Assembly: GCA_028289325.1 (NCBI GenBank)
Contig: JANQQN010000534.1
Span: 1 to 37,701, forward strand
Length of the DNA: 37,701 nt
Direction of reading: 5' to 3'
DNA from: Myxococcota bacterium
Lineage (GTDB): Bacteria; Myxococcota; Kuafuiibacteriia; Kuafuiibacteriales; Kuafuiibacteriaceae
Part shown: positions 9,011-18,220 of the stretch, piece after piece
How positions within the stretch are numbered: the stretch's first letter is position 1
How the letters are laid out: each line of letters begins with the position of its first letter
Position numbers and translations under genes: made by a program
Notes under the pieces: generated by a model
Seen by the model: the letters and a program-made list of their open reading frames with translations, nothing else
What the model was told of the DNA's origin: nothing
Databases searched by the model: none

Positions 9011-11974
9011 TCAGCAGTCCGGGCTGTACTCGATGACGATGACCGTTCCTTCGGGAGGCGCGGTCTGAAAGACGAGGTCGCGACCTTGAATTCCGTACGT
9101 CGCCGGGTCGGCCTCGGTGCCGTTCAGCTCCACGGTGATGTCCTTGGTCCCGTCGGGCTCGATCGCGAGCCGGAACGCTCGCTTGAGTCCAAACGCCTCG
9201 CCGCCCAGGTCGGCCAACGTTGCCCCCCAGTCGTCGCAGATGCTCGCCGAGACGCTATCCCCAAAGAACGACAGGAACGTCTCGTACTTGGGCGCAGGGT
9301 CGGCGGTGCCGGACGCCGCACTGCATCCGCCCTGCTGCCCGGAGACCGCGGCGACCAAGACGCCGTTCGGCGTCCGTTGAATGAGGTCGTTGGCGTAGAT
9401 CGACGGGCCGAGGGTGGACTGGTCGTCCTCATCGGAAACGATGATCACCACCAGCGCCGCCTCCGGACGGATGAGGTCGGCGTTGAAGCCGTTGCCTCGG
9501 TCGGCCTCGTCGAGGGCGGCCTTCAACGCCTCCAGGCCGGTCTCGGTCGCCGATCCCAGGATGCCGACGGCGGCCTGCATTTGGAAGTCGCCCTTGAAGT
9601 CTTGCGTGGCGCGAGAGATTACCGGGCCGACGAGCGCGCCGGGGGCGGTGAAGGTATCGGTCGTCGTGATCCCCAGTTGAAAGTCGACCTGACGCTGGTC
9701 GGCCGCGTCAATGAACTGATCGAAGTTCTGCGCGACCTGACGCTGGTTCTCCGCCATCGAGCAGCTGTCGTCGATCACGAACAAGACATCGACCTCTTTG
9801 TTATCGACCTGTTGAAAGGTCTCCGTGCGCCGGGGATCGCTCGAACCCCGTCCGGTCATCGGCACGACCAAAGCCTGGGGCAAACCTTCGATCTCGATCT
9901 CGAGCTCGACGGCGTCCGATTCGTTCTCCTGGTTCAGGTCTCGGGCCAGATAGCCAAGCTCGTAGGTGAAGACGTCACCGACGGCCAACGTCTGCAGAGG
10001 TTGAGGGCTCGTGCTCAGGCAGAATTCCGCCGCCAACGGCGGCACGCAGTCCTCGGTGGTCAAGACCTCGCCGTCGGGAAGAACCAATCGAGACGCGGCG
10101 TGGCGAACGGACGTGGTTCCTACGTTGAACAGGGTGACGTTGTCCGTGAAGACCGGGCAAACGTTCGGGATCATCGCCCCGAAGTCGACGTCGCCGGGCC
10201 GAACCAAGACCTGCGGGTATTCTTCCGACTGCCCGAGCAACGAGACGGTTCGCTCGGGGAAGAACTCGTCGGCGGTGGATAACACATAGGTCGCTTTGGC
10301 CGTTCGCCGCGAGGTGGGGCCGTACGTGAAGTTCAGGTCGATGGCCGTCAGCCCCACCGTCGCCGTCAACGGATACAGGCCGACGGGCAGGGTCGACCCG
10401 CTGACCAGCTGGATCTCGGGGTCCGCCGGCGACCGAAACGCGCCCGATTCGATCCGGCACACGTCGGGCCCGGCGTTGGTCACTCGGACGGTACGGTCTC
10501 GCCGATGCCCGACAGGCATCACGCCGAATCGGACCTGGCCTCGGTCGAACACCAACTCGCAGACGGAGTCCGACATCGCCGCGGTCACCGGAACCGTCGT
10601 CGACGGTTGCGACGCGAAGTCGCTGGTGATCCGAAGGTCTGCCGTCGCCATGCCGACCTCCGTCGGCGCGAAGATCACCGGTACCACCAGCGATTCTCCG
10701 GGCCCGAGTGAGACCGGCATCCGCGGCAGGACGCCGAGGGTCAGCGATGCCGAACCATTCGCCAGGTCGATCGCCGACACCTGCACTCTCGATGAGCCCG
10801 CGTTGTTCAACAGGACCGTTCGCTGGTAGGTCCCCGCGCCGCGTTCGGTCCCGAAGCTCACCGCGGCCGGCGTCACCACGAACTGAGGGCCGTCTCCTTG
10901 CCCTGTCAACGTAGCCTGCAGCTCGGGAACGCCGGAGAAGTTCGTACGCACGACCACCGCCGCCTGCGCTTCGATAGCCTCCAACGGGCGGAAGGTCAGC
11001 GTGAGTCCAAGGGAGTCGTTGGGGCCGACGGTCGCCGGAAGAGGAGAGCCGGGAACCTCGACCGCAAACGCCGCGTTGCCGGCTACGGTCACCGACTCGA
11101 TGGTGACCGCGGTGTCGGAGACGTTCTCGACGCGCATGGCCTGGCTGGCCGATTCGTTGATACCGACGGCTCCGAAATCGACGCTGGGCGGATCGAGTCG
11201 AACCAAGGCGTCGTCGGCACTGGCGGTCACGCGGACTTCGGGTCCACATCGCGGCCCGCACGTCTCGATGCGCACGATTCCGTGGTCTTCGCCCACCCCG
11301 AGCGGCACGTACGTGAGCACCAGGACTTGCCGGCCCCGCGCATCGAGCGCAAACGCCGCCGGCTGGGAAAAGTCCACCAGTCCGGTGAGACGAAAGTTCT
11401 GAGGGCGAGCGAATCCATCCCCCACCAGCCGCGCGCCCTCCACCGGCGTGGTGCCGAGGTTCTGCACCACCAGCTCGGCCGAACGAGAGCGGCCGACGGT
11501 TGTATTCTGAAGGTCGAGGCTTGCCGGCTGCAGGACGATCTGTCCGACGGTGCCTTCGCCCTGCAGCTCGATGCTCACCTCGGGCGTCTCGGGGTCGTCG
11601 GAGCTGATCCCGAAGTTTGCGGTGAGCCGCCCTTCCCCGCCCTCGTTGCCCGGCGGGGAAAAGGCGACGTCGATCACGCGCTGGCCACCAGGCGCGATCT
11701 CGATCGGCTCGCTTTGGGACAAGAAGAACGGATTGTTGAGGCTCGACCCGGACGCAGTGATCTGCAGCCGGCTCAGCTGCAGGATTCCCGTCCCGATGTT
11801 GCGAATGGTCACCGCTTGCCGCTTGGTGGCCCCCACGGGCACGACGCCAAAGTCGATCGGGCTCAGGTCCACGGAAATGACCGGTTGAGTCCGCCCGAGC
11901 GATGCGTCGTCGCTACAGCCCCCAACGAACCCGATCGCGGCGGTAACCAGGCCCGTCAGGGCCAACGCCCTCAT
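9011..11974 (-). CDS. Large lipoprotein with repeated ASH-type beta domains and a C-terminal VWA domain
   Basis: 987 residues. The signal peptide ends in a lipobox (GFVGGC, Cys near 21). The body consists of repeated immunoglobulin-like domains of about 100 residues, each with the DFGxVxxG strand typical of ASH/choice-of-anchor-D modules (for example PIDFGVVPVG, SVDFGAVGIN, QVRFGVMPVG, DVDFGAMIPN). Near residues 733-740 a von Willebrand A domain starts with FVIDDSCSM, a DxSxS MIDAS metal site. The C-terminal region has EIEGLP-type and hydrophobic strand repeats. The start is ATG 11974, chosen for the lipobox; ATG 11995 would add 7 residues, and the frame open to 12319 is not supported. The protein is likely adhesive or structural, acting on the cell surface with the adjacent lipoprotein gene. 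Confidence 0.87.
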   Translation of the reverse strand: MRALALTGLVTAAIGFVGGCSDDASLGRTQPVISVDLSPIDFGVVPVGATKRQAVTIRNIGTGILQLSRLQITASGSSLNNPFFLSQSEPIEIAPGGQRVIDVAFSPPGNEGGEGRLTANFGISSDDPETPEVSIELQGEGTVGQIVLQPASLDLQNTTVGRSRSAELVVQNLGTTPVEGARLVGDGFARPQNFRLTGLVDFSQPAAFALDARGRQVLVLTYVPLGVGEDHGIVRIETCGPRCGPEVRVTASADDALVRLDPPSVDFGAVGINESASQAMRVENVSDTAVTIESVTVAGNAAFAVEVPGSPLPATVGPNDSLGLTLTFRPLEAIEAQAAVVVRTNFSGVPELQATLTGQGDGPQFVVTPAAVSFGTERGAGTYQRTVLLNNAGSSRVQVSAIDLANGSASLTLGVLPRMPVSLGPGESLVVPVIFAPTEVGMATADLRITSDFASQPSTTVPVTAAMSDSVCELVFDRGQVRFGVMPVGHRRDRTVRVTNAGPDVCRIESGAFRSPADPEIQLVSGSTLPVGLYPLTATVGLTAIDLNFTYGPTSRRTAKATYVLSTADEFFPERTVSLLGQSEEYPQVLVRPGDVDFGAMIPNVCPVFTDNVTLFNVGTTSVRHAASRLVLPDGEVLTTEDCVPPLAAEFCLSTSPQPLQTLAVGDVFTYELGYLARDLNQENESDAVELEIEIEGLPQALVVPMTGRGSSDPRRTETFQQVDNKEVDVLFVIDDSCSMAENQRQVAQNFDQFIDAADQRQVDFQLGITTTDTFTAPGALVGPVISRATQDFKGDFQMQAAVGILGSATETGLEALKAALDEADRGNGFNADLIRPEAALVVIIVSDEDDQSTLGPSIYANDLIQRTPNGVLVAAVSGQQGGCSAASGTADPAPKYETFLSFFGDSVSASICDDWGATLADLGGEAFGLKRAFRLAIEPDGTKDITVELNGTEADPATYGIQGRDLVFQTAPPEGTVIVIEYSPDC

Positions 11975-12117
11975 CCTGTTCACGCCCGGGAACATACAAG
12001 ATCGTTGGGTTGAGTTGCAGAGCGGGCGCGCAGAGCGAAGGTCGAGCGCGTCTACTTCGATCATTGGGTGAACTTGCGGGCCCGAGGGTGGGGCAAGGCG
12101 GACTCGGTCCGCCCGGA

Positions 12118-12630
12118 TCACAGCGTGACCTGTAACGACACCACGCAGTCCTGGACCAGTGACCGGCCCCCCACGGTTCCGCTGCGGTACGTTTGCCGCT
12201 GGGCTGTCGCTTCGATGGTGGCTTTCGCTCGCACCGCCGCCAACACCAGCTCCCAGTGCTCGCGCCACGAAACCTGCGCTAGCGCCGGTCCGCGAGCGCA
12301 CAGGTTGGACTTGATCCACACCGAAGCGGCGCGTCGGCGAGCGTTGACCACGTCGACGCGGATCCCGTCCGGGCCCGCGTGCACGCCGCCGATCTTACCT
12401 CGAAAGCGCCGGATGGCCTTCGGTATCCGCACTGGCGCTGGACCCGATTCCGCCTTGGTCGCGGGACGTTTCTTCTCAGTCTTGACCCGATTGGCCTTCG
12501 GAGTGACGGGGGTGGTCGACCGGTCTTCGGGCGGGCGCGTCGGGGCCGCGGACTGCGCGAACGAAGGGCCGGCCAGGCCGACCGCAGCCAGCCCCGCCAG
12601 CAGCGCGTTGAACTTCGGATGACGAACCAT
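12118..12630 (-). CDS. Small exported protein of unknown function
   Basis: 170 residues. The N-terminus is a clear signal peptide (about 1-23, ending in GPSFAQ). A Pro/Thr/Lys-rich linker follows (about 24-75), then a small basic domain of about 95 residues with two cysteines and a predicted beta pattern. No family was recognised. The start ATG 12630 is chosen because it creates the signal peptide; the open frame extends to 12969 but overlaps the preceding gene in another frame. It is the last gene of the minus-strand cluster that begins at 17226, 37 bp after the DUF2721 gene. It may be a periplasmic accessory protein. Confidence 0.65.
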   Translation of the reverse strand: MVRHPKFNALLAGLAAVGLAGPSFAQSAAPTRPPEDRSTTPVTPKANRVKTEKKRPATKAESGPAPVRIPKAIRRFRGKIGGVHAGPDGIRVDVVNARRRAASVWIKSNLCARGPALAQVSWREHWELVLAAVRAKATIEATAQRQTYRSGTVGGRSLVQDCVVSLQVTL

Positions 12631-12667
12631 GGCCGCGAGGCTAACACGGCCCTCGACGGAGGGGCGC

Positions 12668-13090
12668 TCACCCCTGTTCGTGGTGGTGGCGGGCGTCGTT
12701 CTCCCGCAGCTCCCGCTCGTGATACTCGAGGACCCGCAAAGAGAGCCTCGCTTCTCGGACCAACAGCACCGACGCGGCCACGAGGAGCAGCGCTCCGAAC
12801 ATCGTGAGCGGAAACGCGACCATCTCGGCCATGAGCGCGCTTTGCTCGGCGAGCCCGCCCAGCAGGGCCCCCAACCCGAACACCCCGCACGCCGCGTACA
12901 GGCACACCAACGCATCTCGAAACAGACGGCCGCGGGTGATGAGGTCGCGGACGAGCATGTCGTGGTCATGGTGGTGCTCGATGAGGCGGTGCATCTCTTC
13001 GTGGAGTTGCCCGTAGCGCGCCTGCGTAGACATCACCAGCAACGCAACGCCGGGCAGCAGCAGCAGGGGCGTGACCCAGAACGGCGCCAT
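12668..13090 (-). CDS. DUF2721 family membrane protein
   Basis: 140 residues with three hydrophobic helices: about 5-21, about 60-80 and about 88-110. A His/Asp-rich cytoplasmic loop lies between the first two (EHHHDHD near 40). The layout and the STQARYGQLHEEM segment after helix 1 match the DUF2721 family of small inner-membrane proteins, whose function is not known. The ATG starts 2 bp after the stop of the glycosyltransferase gene, so the two are surely co-transcribed. The C-terminus is charged and His-rich (ARHHHEQG). Confidence 0.8.
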   Translation of the reverse strand: MAPFWVTPLLLLPGVALLVMSTQARYGQLHEEMHRLIEHHHDHDMLVRDLITRGRLFRDALVCLYAACGVFGLGALLGGLAEQSALMAEMVAFPLTMFGALLLVAASVLLVREARLSLRVLEYHERELRENDARHHHEQG

Positions 13091-13092
13091 TC

Positions 13093-14757
13093 TCAGCGTT
13101 CCTTGGGGCGCGACCGGGATTCCGGCGCGGCGTACAGCTGAATCAGGGTCACGCCGTCCCGGTAGACTCCGGCCACCGGGCGCGTCCCGATCGCCGACCA
13201 GATGTGACCTTCTTGCTCGCCGTGTTCCGGCTGTGCGAAGTGCACGCCGACCACCGCATTGCTCGCATCATTGGCGTAATGCATCGTCTTGGGCACCTTC
13301 CCTTCCCGCTGATACATCCGATAAGCGTCGTAGTTCGTCCGATTGAAGAAGACACGACCCCGGCCCCCGGCGAGATCGGGCAACGTATCGATATAGCGGG
13401 GGTGGGCGAGCCCTCCCCAGAAGCCTCGCTGCATGCCCAGCGCGGCGCCCCCTCGAAAGCCGCCTGCCCACTCGTTATAGAAGCCGATCCCGTCCGGGTG
13501 ACTCCGCGCGATGCCCAGCATCCCGGGCGCCAGCGCGAGCAGCGCCAGCGCCCCCCACGCGAGCGGAGTGACGAACGCGCGGGCCCCCCGCGCCGCGAGG
13601 AAGCGCTCGACCTCCACCCCGACCCACACCAGGCTCCGAGCCGCGAGCAAGCACAGGGTGGGCAGCGCGTTGTACCAGTGCTTGACCCCGCCGAAGATCG
13701 GCGTGTGGGGCACAGCGATGAGCGCCACCGGCAGCACGGTGGCGAAGACCAGCACCGCGTCGGGCAAGCTCCGTTGCCCCACCACTCGGCCCAGCGACAC
13801 GGCGAGGCCGACCGCCCCCAGAGCGAGCACGGAAGTGGGCACGGTCAGCGCGGTCATCACCACCGGGAAGTGCCAAGGAAACGGAGGCGCCACGAGGAGT
13901 TCGTGAAAGTACAACGCCGGATAGTGTTCGTGATTGAGGTGGAAAGCGAGATAGCCCCCGATGCGCGCAATGGGGTCGTGCCACAGGTATGGCCAGCAGG
14001 CGACGAACACCACCGGCCCGATCACCGCGCACGACAGAAGGACGACGGGGATCGGAGGGACGACGACGTCGAGCCCCCCCGATGGACCAGGGCGACGGCC
14101 AAACCGCAGCCCCGCCGGCGGCGCGACCAGCCACCACGCCACGAACAGCACGGGTAGGAACAGCGCGTTGAGCTTGGTCGCGAGCGCGAGACCGAACACC
14201 AAGCCCGCGACCATCGCCCGCCGGCCCGCCGCGCTCGGGGGAGCAGTGAGCGCGCGAACGAACGCCCAGATCGACAGGGTCCACATCGCGGTGATCGCCA
14301 CGTCGAAGCACGCGAGGTGGGCGTCGAAGAAGAAACGAGGCATCGCCGCCATCATCAGCGCCCCGAAAAAGCCGACCCGCGCCGAGACCAGACGGCGGCC
14401 GAGGAGGTACGTCGCCCCCACGGTGAGACCCGCGAACAGAAAGCCGGCCACTCGAAACCCCGTCGACGGACGCACGAGTCCCAAGGTCGCGTGAAAGAGG
14501 CTGAACGTGGCGCCCTGGGCGAGTTTCGCCAACGGGGGGTGCTCGCGATTGTATCCGAAGTGCTTGAGGATCTCGGCGTCGGAGAACGCGTCAAAGAATC
14601 GACTCGAAAAGAGCGTCGAGAACCAGCCCGCGTACAGCTGTGCGGCCTTGAAATAGTAGCCCTCGTCGCGGACGAAACCGACCGAGGCCTCGGTCGCCCA
14701 CACCACGACGACGTAGACGCCCACCACAACGGCGGCCGCCCGAGACCATCCGCTCAT
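13093..14757 (-). CDS. GT39/PMT-type membrane glycosyltransferase
   Basis: A 554-residue integral membrane protein with about ten hydrophobic helices, fitting the GT-C fold of dolichyl/undecaprenyl-phosphate-mannose:protein mannosyltransferases and ArnT-like enzymes. The first periplasmic loop carries the acidic pair D31-E32 (FVRDEGYYF), the expected catalytic position, and NREHPPLAK follows near 68-76, another family hallmark. It probably transfers a sugar from a polyprenyl-phosphate donor to a protein or glycolipid in the periplasm. The ATG at 14757 overlaps the upstream stop (ATGA), so it is coupled to the membrane-anchored protein gene. The frame is open to 14937, but this is overlap with the upstream gene and is not used. 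Confidence 0.87.
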   Translation of the reverse strand: MSGWSRAAAVVVGVYVVVVWATEASVGFVRDEGYYFKAAQLYAGWFSTLFSSRFFDAFSDAEILKHFGYNREHPPLAKLAQGATFSLFHATLGLVRPSTGFRVAGFLFAGLTVGATYLLGRRLVSARVGFFGALMMAAMPRFFFDAHLACFDVAITAMWTLSIWAFVRALTAPPSAAGRRAMVAGLVFGLALATKLNALFLPVLFVAWWLVAPPAGLRFGRRPGPSGGLDVVVPPIPVVLLSCAVIGPVVFVACWPYLWHDPIARIGGYLAFHLNHEHYPALYFHELLVAPPFPWHFPVVMTALTVPTSVLALGAVGLAVSLGRVVGQRSLPDAVLVFATVLPVALIAVPHTPIFGGVKHWYNALPTLCLLAARSLVWVGVEVERFLAARGARAFVTPLAWGALALLALAPGMLGIARSHPDGIGFYNEWAGGFRGGAALGMQRGFWGGLAHPRYIDTLPDLAGGRGRVFFNRTNYDAYRMYQREGKVPKTMHYANDASNAVVGVHFAQPEHGEQEGHIWSAIGTRPVAGVYRDGVTLIQLYAAPESRSRPKER

Positions 14758-15704
14758 CGATCCGCCCCCGCCGGTCGCCGGAGGTCTGCCACAAAGCAGA
14801 AGTGGTTGGCCCCCGCGTCGGGGCTCGACACCGCAAAGCTGACCGTCGCCGTGGTCGCGGTGGGCACCGCGACCCGGAAGGGACGAAAGTGGTCCTCGAG
14901 CCCGAACGTGAACCGCTGAGCGGGGACCCCATCCCACGAGACATCGAGAAACACCGGCGCCCGAGCGTAACGAGAGCTATTGAGCGTGTGGCCGGCCCGG
15001 CCGACGATGGCCCCGTCGAGCGCGATCCGGGGATAACGGATGACCAGGTGACCCTCGTGGGGCGGATGCGCCCACAGGCACCACCGCAGATGATCACCCA
15101 TTCGATGCCACTCGGGTGCGACGTACTGCCACGACGGATCGGTCGGGCACGACCATCGACCGAACGCGCCGCCTTGCCCGTTCGTGCGGCGCCATTGGTC
15201 GCACGGCTCACGCGCCGTCCCTCGTTCGAGGCTCACCCGAGCCTGGGCGATAGCATCGACGAAGTCGAACGTGACCTCGGCCCGAGGCGCCCGATCGTAC
15301 CGCAGGACCGAGATGCCTTCGCTTTGATGCCGCAGCTGGGGCACGAAGCCGAGCCGCTGGAGCCCTCGCCCCACCGGCGCACCGGCGCCGAACAGCGCGA
15401 AGACCCAAACCCTCCGCCGGACCTCATAGTCCTCGGCCAACGGGTCGCGCACGGCGAGAGGATGGAGGTCACCGAGGTACTCCCGAGCTCGGGTGGCGTA
15501 CGCAGGCGCGAGCAGGATTAAATCGCCGGGTTGAGAGCCTTGCCGGACGATCCGAGCCGCCGGCTCGAACGCCGACGGATCGGGGCCTCTATCGCTGAGG
15601 AGCCAGAAACCTAGGCCGTAGACCCCGGTTCCGACCAACAGGGCGGCCGCCAACACCACGACCGATCGCCGCGGCGTAGCTTCGGCAGACGGGGTGGACG
15701 ACAC
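14754..15704 (-). CDS. Membrane-anchored protein of unknown function, coupled to the GT39 gene
   Basis: 316 residues with one N-terminal membrane segment (about 13-37) and a periplasmic remainder. Residues about 45-150 resemble the soluble C-terminal part of GT39-type proteins (GDLILLAPAYATRAREYLGDLHPL). A beta-rich C-terminal part follows (about 160-316), possibly carbohydrate-binding, with Cys/Trp residues around 165-185. No catalytic motif was recognised. The start is GTG at 15704, 25 bp after the stop of the barrel gene, and the stop overlaps the ATG of the glycosyltransferase. It is likely an accessory or substrate-recognition subunit of that enzyme, by inference from coupling only. Confidence 0.7.
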   Translation of the reverse strand: MSSTPSAEATPRRSVVVLAAALLVGTGVYGLGFWLLSDRGPDPSAFEPAARIVRQGSQPGDLILLAPAYATRAREYLGDLHPLAVRDPLAEDYEVRRRVWVFALFGAGAPVGRGLQRLGFVPQLRHQSEGISVLRYDRAPRAEVTFDFVDAIAQARVSLERGTAREPCDQWRRTNGQGGAFGRWSCPTDPSWQYVAPEWHRMGDHLRWCLWAHPPHEGHLVIRYPRIALDGAIVGRAGHTLNSSRYARAPVFLDVSWDGVPAQRFTFGLEDHFRPFRVAVPTATTATVSFAVSSPDAGANHFCFVADLRRPAGADR

Positions 15705-15729
15705 CTACGCGGACCTTAGCCGGCGCCGA

Positions 15730-17226
15730 TCAGAACGAGTAGGAAAATCCGACGCCCACCGACCAATCGTCGACCGAGGCGTAGCCGACCTCGGGGTCCG
15801 CTCGCCACACCCGCCACCACCGGGCCTGAAGGGCGATGATGGCGTAGATGGGGATCGTTGCCTGGGCGACCAGCGCGGACTTGTCGTCCAGCCGGAAGAG
15901 GTCCGATGCGCCGTCGACGTTGACCCGGTAATAAAACGCGCTGAACTGCACGAACTCGAGGAGAGGGACCTCGAGCGACAGCCGCAGCTGACCGTCCGGC
16001 GTATCGCCGTCGTAGTCGAGGTACTCCCCGCCGATGTAGATCCAGTTGGGGAGGCCAACCAGCGCCTCGAAGAAGAAGCCGTTCTTGGTCTCGCCAGCGT
16101 TGAGGGGACAGTCGGGCACCACCGACGCGAGGCATCGCAGCCGGGGCTGCGGAAACGCGCCGTTGGCCGACAACACGCCATACCGTTCGATCTCATAGAT
16201 GGTGTTGAAGTACGGCGCGAGATAGTCGCCCGAGACCCGTCGGTACTCGGTGCGAAGGTCGGCGACGAAGGTGTCGACAACCATCGGCACTCTGAAGTTC
16301 CACAGGACCCCGAGATGCCATCCCCAGCCTTGGTCGACGACGTTGAGCATCTTGTTGAAGTCCATGTACGGCGTGATCGAGAGGAGGTCGGTGCGGACCA
16401 GCTCGAAGCCAACGTCGAAGCCCGCGATGGTGAATGCTCTGTCGTCCAGGACCACCGGTTCGTCTTGGTCGTTGACCTGGACCTGGCCCGCTTCGTCGAT
16501 GTCCGGGGTCGTGGGATCGTCTTCGCGCACGGCCAGGGTGAACGGGGCCTTGGTGTCCGCGATGACCGAGGCCCCCACGACGAAGCGCTCCCAGAAGCTT
16601 TCCTCACCGAACACCCATCGCAGCGGTCGAATGGTCACTCGTCCCCCGACCACGTGATAGTCGAGCAGGTCACTGATCATCACTTCGACCCCGACCCCGC
16701 CCACGTTGACCGCTGCGTTGAGCCCCGCCCGCCAGCGGCTGACGTCGAAGTTGTTGAAGTAGCGATGCATGATCGTGCCGTGGCCGATCGACAGGCCGTT
16801 GAGCTCGCCGAGACGGATATAGAACGGCCCCTTCTTATCCCGCTGGCCGATGTAGACGTAGCGCAGCAGCCGAAGGATATCCGACGGCTGATCCCAGTCT
16901 TCCCGGCGGATGATCGATCCGATGTCGTCGTCGTCTTGGGGATCGTTGTCGACGATGCGCAGCCTCAGCGGGGCCTGCAGGCCGATTCCCCAGTTCTCTT
17001 GGTCGAAACTCAGCCGCAGGATGACATTCATGAAGAAGTCTTCGTCGAGGCGGCCGAAGGTGGCGAGGCCACCGAACTGACCACCGGGCTTCTGCGCCTG
17101 GGCGATGTCGAAGGCCGTGTTGACCTGATCCCCGGTGACCTGGGCCGCGGCGGTGGACGCGGACAGCAGTCCGACGAGGATGATCCCCGTCCGGCGGGTG
17201 GTGGGACCCCACGTGATGAAATCCAT
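15730..17226 (-). CDS. Putative outer-membrane beta-barrel protein
   Basis: 498 residues. A signal peptide (about 1-28, ending STAAAQ) is followed by a long series of alternating amphipathic strands with many Gly, Tyr and Trp residues. The protein ends in a terminal Phe (VGFSYSF), the typical BAM-recognised C-terminus of outer-membrane barrels. Strand segments such as RLRIVD, RWRAGLNAAV and GGRVTIRPLRW support a barrel of well over ten strands. Periplasmic and surface loops are acidic (DPQDDDD near 95). No family was identified; a porin-like or structural role is plausible. It is the first gene of the minus-strand cluster running to 12118, and lies divergent from the AgmX-type gene at 17356. 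Confidence 0.78.
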   Translation of the reverse strand: MDFITWGPTTRRTGIILVGLLSASTAAAQVTGDQVNTAFDIAQAQKPGGQFGGLATFGRLDEDFFMNVILRLSFDQENWGIGLQAPLRLRIVDNDPQDDDDIGSIIRREDWDQPSDILRLLRYVYIGQRDKKGPFYIRLGELNGLSIGHGTIMHRYFNNFDVSRWRAGLNAAVNVGGVGVEVMISDLLDYHVVGGRVTIRPLRWVFGEESFWERFVVGASVIADTKAPFTLAVREDDPTTPDIDEAGQVQVNDQDEPVVLDDRAFTIAGFDVGFELVRTDLLSITPYMDFNKMLNVVDQGWGWHLGVLWNFRVPMVVDTFVADLRTEYRRVSGDYLAPYFNTIYEIERYGVLSANGAFPQPRLRCLASVVPDCPLNAGETKNGFFFEALVGLPNWIYIGGEYLDYDGDTPDGQLRLSLEVPLLEFVQFSAFYYRVNVDGASDLFRLDDKSALVAQATIPIYAIIALQARWWRVWRADPEVGYASVDDWSVGVGFSYSF

Positions 17227-17355
17227 CGGGCCGGAGTGTACGCCGAATCCGGATGTCGTGCGGGGTGACGAAAGTCAAACGTCATCCCGTCCCCCGCTCT
17301 GGCGTGAGGGCGCTCGCGCTTTGCCCCACCCGCTCCGGTTGGGTAGGCTGCGAAC

Positions 17356-17988
17356 ATGCATTGGCCGACCCTCGTCGCCCTCGCCGCGTCCCTCGCGTGG
17401 GGTGGGTCGACCCTCTTTGCGGGCGCCGTCGTCGCCCAGCCGGCCGATGGCGCCAAGCCGACCCACGCCGAAGGCGCCGACCCTGTGCCGCCCGCCGAAC
17501 CGACCAAATCCGCCCCCGATGCCTTCGATCGTCGACTGGCCGCGCTGAAGAAGAAGATCGCGCCCATTCAGGTGCGGATGGCGCCCGAAGATGACCCCGA
17601 AACCCTGCCTGACGGTTCACCGCCTACGGGCCCGGTGCTCGTGGCCGGACAGAGACTGGGGATTTTCACCCCGCCGATGCTCAGCCCGGACGACGTCCAG
17701 CTGGTGATCCAGCAAAACATCGCTGACGTCCGCCGATGCTACAAACGCCAGCTCCGGCGCGATCCGGGCTGGTCCGATCGCCTGATTCTGGATCTCGCGA
17801 TCAAGCGCACGGGTCGAGTCAGCGAGGTCGGCGTTGCCCCCCGCCGCGTCCAGCGGGCGGTCATCGGCCGCTGCCTCATGCGCGCCGTCCCGCGCTGGCG
17901 CTTCCCCCAGTTTACCGGGGAGACGGAAGACGGCGTGACCCACGAGGTCCTCAACGCCAGCTTCCCGTTCGACTTCGCCCCCCGATAG
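17356..17988 (+). CDS. AgmX/PglI C-terminal domain protein (TonB-like periplasmic)
   Basis: 210 residues. An N-terminal signal or anchor (about 1-28) is followed by a Pro/Ala-rich linker and a short charged helix (about 53-66). The C-terminal domain (about 112-205) has the pattern of the AgmX/PglI domain widespread in Myxococcota: a helix ending in IADVRRCYKRQL, then a strand LDLAIKRTGRVSEVGV, a central Cys (GRCLMRAV) and RWRFPQF. The fold resembles the TonB C-terminal domain, and members occur in gliding-motility and envelope proteins. Its role here is unknown. A strong hairpin at 18000-18026 follows the stop, so it is probably monocistronic. Confidence 0.8.
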   Translation: MHWPTLVALAASLAWGGSTLFAGAVVAQPADGAKPTHAEGADPVPPAEPTKSAPDAFDRRLAALKKKIAPIQVRMAPEDDPETLPDGSPPTGPVLVAGQRLGIFTPPMLSPDDVQLVIQQNIADVRRCYKRQLRRDPGWSDRLILDLAIKRTGRVSEVGVAPRRVQRAVIGRCLMRAVPRWRFPQFTGETEDGVTHEVLNASFPFDFAPR

Positions 17989-17999
17989 AAACGAAGTTC

Positions 18000-18026
18000 C
18001 CGGCAGGCCCTCGCGAGGGCTGTCGG
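18000..18026 (+). terminator. Terminator hairpin after the AgmX-type gene
   Basis: An extended stem reaching about 12 bp with one bulged G surrounds the perfect palindrome GCCCTCGCGAGGGC (18007-18020). It begins 11 nt after the stop codon at 17988. No T-run follows, as is common in high-GC genomes. The rest of the 232-bp gap to the next gene shows no other element. Confidence 0.5.
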
Positions 18027-18220
18027 CCCTGGCCGTACGATCGTGCCGGCGCCTATGCGCGCCGAGTCCGTCCCGTCCCCGACCTGACGCCCCTTAGGGG
18101 CGAACAATCGACATTCGCCCGCTGCAACCCGTCTGCACCCCGCCGATGGATCGAGCCATGGATATCCGGCCCCGGGCCGGGGCGCTGAGACGCAGCGCAC
18201 ACCACCGGAGGTAGTGACTG

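Noticed and set aside
11975-12319. N-terminal extension of the VWA lipoprotein
   Set aside because: It would bury the lipobox and overlaps the end of the neighbouring exported-protein gene.
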